Shown: positions 30,505 to 30,937 of the stretch, in pieces | Layout of the letters: every line of letters starts with the position of its first letter | How positions within the stretch are numbered: position 1 is the first letter of the stretch | Assembly: GCA_001642005.1 (NCBI GenBank) | Contig: LWCA01000348.1 | Coordinates: forward strand, 1 to 30,937 | Direction: 5' to 3' | Source: Intoshia linei | Lineage: Eukaryota > Orthonectida > Rhopaluridae | DNA length: 30,937 nucleotides | Translations under genes and position numbers: made by a program | Notes under the pieces: generated by a model | The model's database searches: none | What the model saw: the letters and a program-made list of their open reading frames with translations, nothing else | Told to the model about the DNA's origin: nothing

Positions 30505-30937
30505 CCTAAACTTTATGCAATGGTAAGAAATTACGATGGGAAGTAAAAATTTTACCAGGGAGGTGATTCTTTTAAAGGTACTTTTCTCTCATTAATTAAT
30601 TTACATTTTAAGTAATCGTAGAACATACTCAATGAGTATTACTCATATTATGCCATTTTAATTTTAATCTAACTATTTATCAAATTTAATATGGCTGGGC
30701 AACACTGTTGGTTAGGGGTGTGAATTTTTTCACTTTTTTGCGAAAATACAAAAGTGCCACCCCATACGTGGAAGATGGGATTAAATGATACACAATTATC
30801 AAAAAATTATATAAAAAGGATTAAAAAACCTTGGGGCAAAGCACTTCAAAATATGAATAATGAGCATAATTTAATTTATTTTCTATAGTAAATTTCATAG
30901 TAATAATTATTTCCATAACAATTAATTTTCAATTTAT
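30505..30937. other. Right-edge sequence, nothing recognised
   Basis: No convincing exon. A short GC-richer patch at 30710-30780 (GGTTAGGGGTGTG..., GCCACCCCATACGTGG) may be another transposon end. Confidence 0.35.

Noticed and set aside
1-30937. tRNA, rRNA, CRISPR array or bacterial-style operon
   Set aside because: No clover-leaf, rRNA signature or regularly spaced repeat-spacer array was seen, and the gene structure is spliceosomal eukaryotic.

Overview
This window is AT-rich animal nuclear DNA and looks bilaterian. The gene content supports this: the last exon of a Crumbs-type polarity protein, a nicotinic acetylcholine receptor alpha-type pseudogene, a TXNDC17-like thioredoxin, a RUFY-type RUN+FYVE protein, a long CCDC171-like coiled-coil protein and three tandem PRD-type homeobox genes with Lys at homeodomain position 50. 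Coding exons are split by very small GT-AG introns, many of only 35-45 nt. The rest is dense with decayed DNA transposons (hAT, Tc1/mariner, IS630-like, foldback-like). The small introns and AT content would suit a compact or reduced lineage (for example orthonectid- or dicyemid-like), but I cannot place the species.

Layout. 1-2.1 kb: relics of three different DNA transposases plus an orphan exon, all on the minus strand. 2.55-2.72 kb (+): Crumbs-like terminal exon. 2.9-3.25 kb (+): a broken unrecognised gene. 3.6-4.15 kb (-): a complete 4-exon TXNDC17-like gene. 4.2-6.7 kb: no convincing gene, with hAT-like terminal sequences. 6.68-9.38 kb (+): nAChR alpha pseudogene whose splice sites are intact but whose reading frame is broken. 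9.4-16.5 kb (+): three tandem homeobox genes A, B and C, interspersed with repeats; A and B come from a recent duplication of about 1.2 kb. 16.6-27.5 kb (-): one 26-exon coiled-coil gene of about 1,100 codons, whose larger introns hold hAT, foldback and minisatellite insertions. 27.7-29.8 kb (-): RUFY-like gene in three exons. 29.9 kb (-): terminal exon of another gene, then a non-autonomous hAT element with a recognisable 8-bp target duplication.

The genes do not form a functional operon-like set. The most interesting parts are the lineage-specific homeobox triplet, which shares a novel N-terminal domain and a promoter block at a nearly fixed distance from the start codon; the exon-by-exon reconstruction of the CCDC171-like gene, with one apparent GC-AG intron and a possible intron-retention short isoform; and the receptor pseudogene, whose clearest lesions are all G-to-A changes. 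All gene models come from reading frame and splice-phase consistency by eye; no database search was possible.
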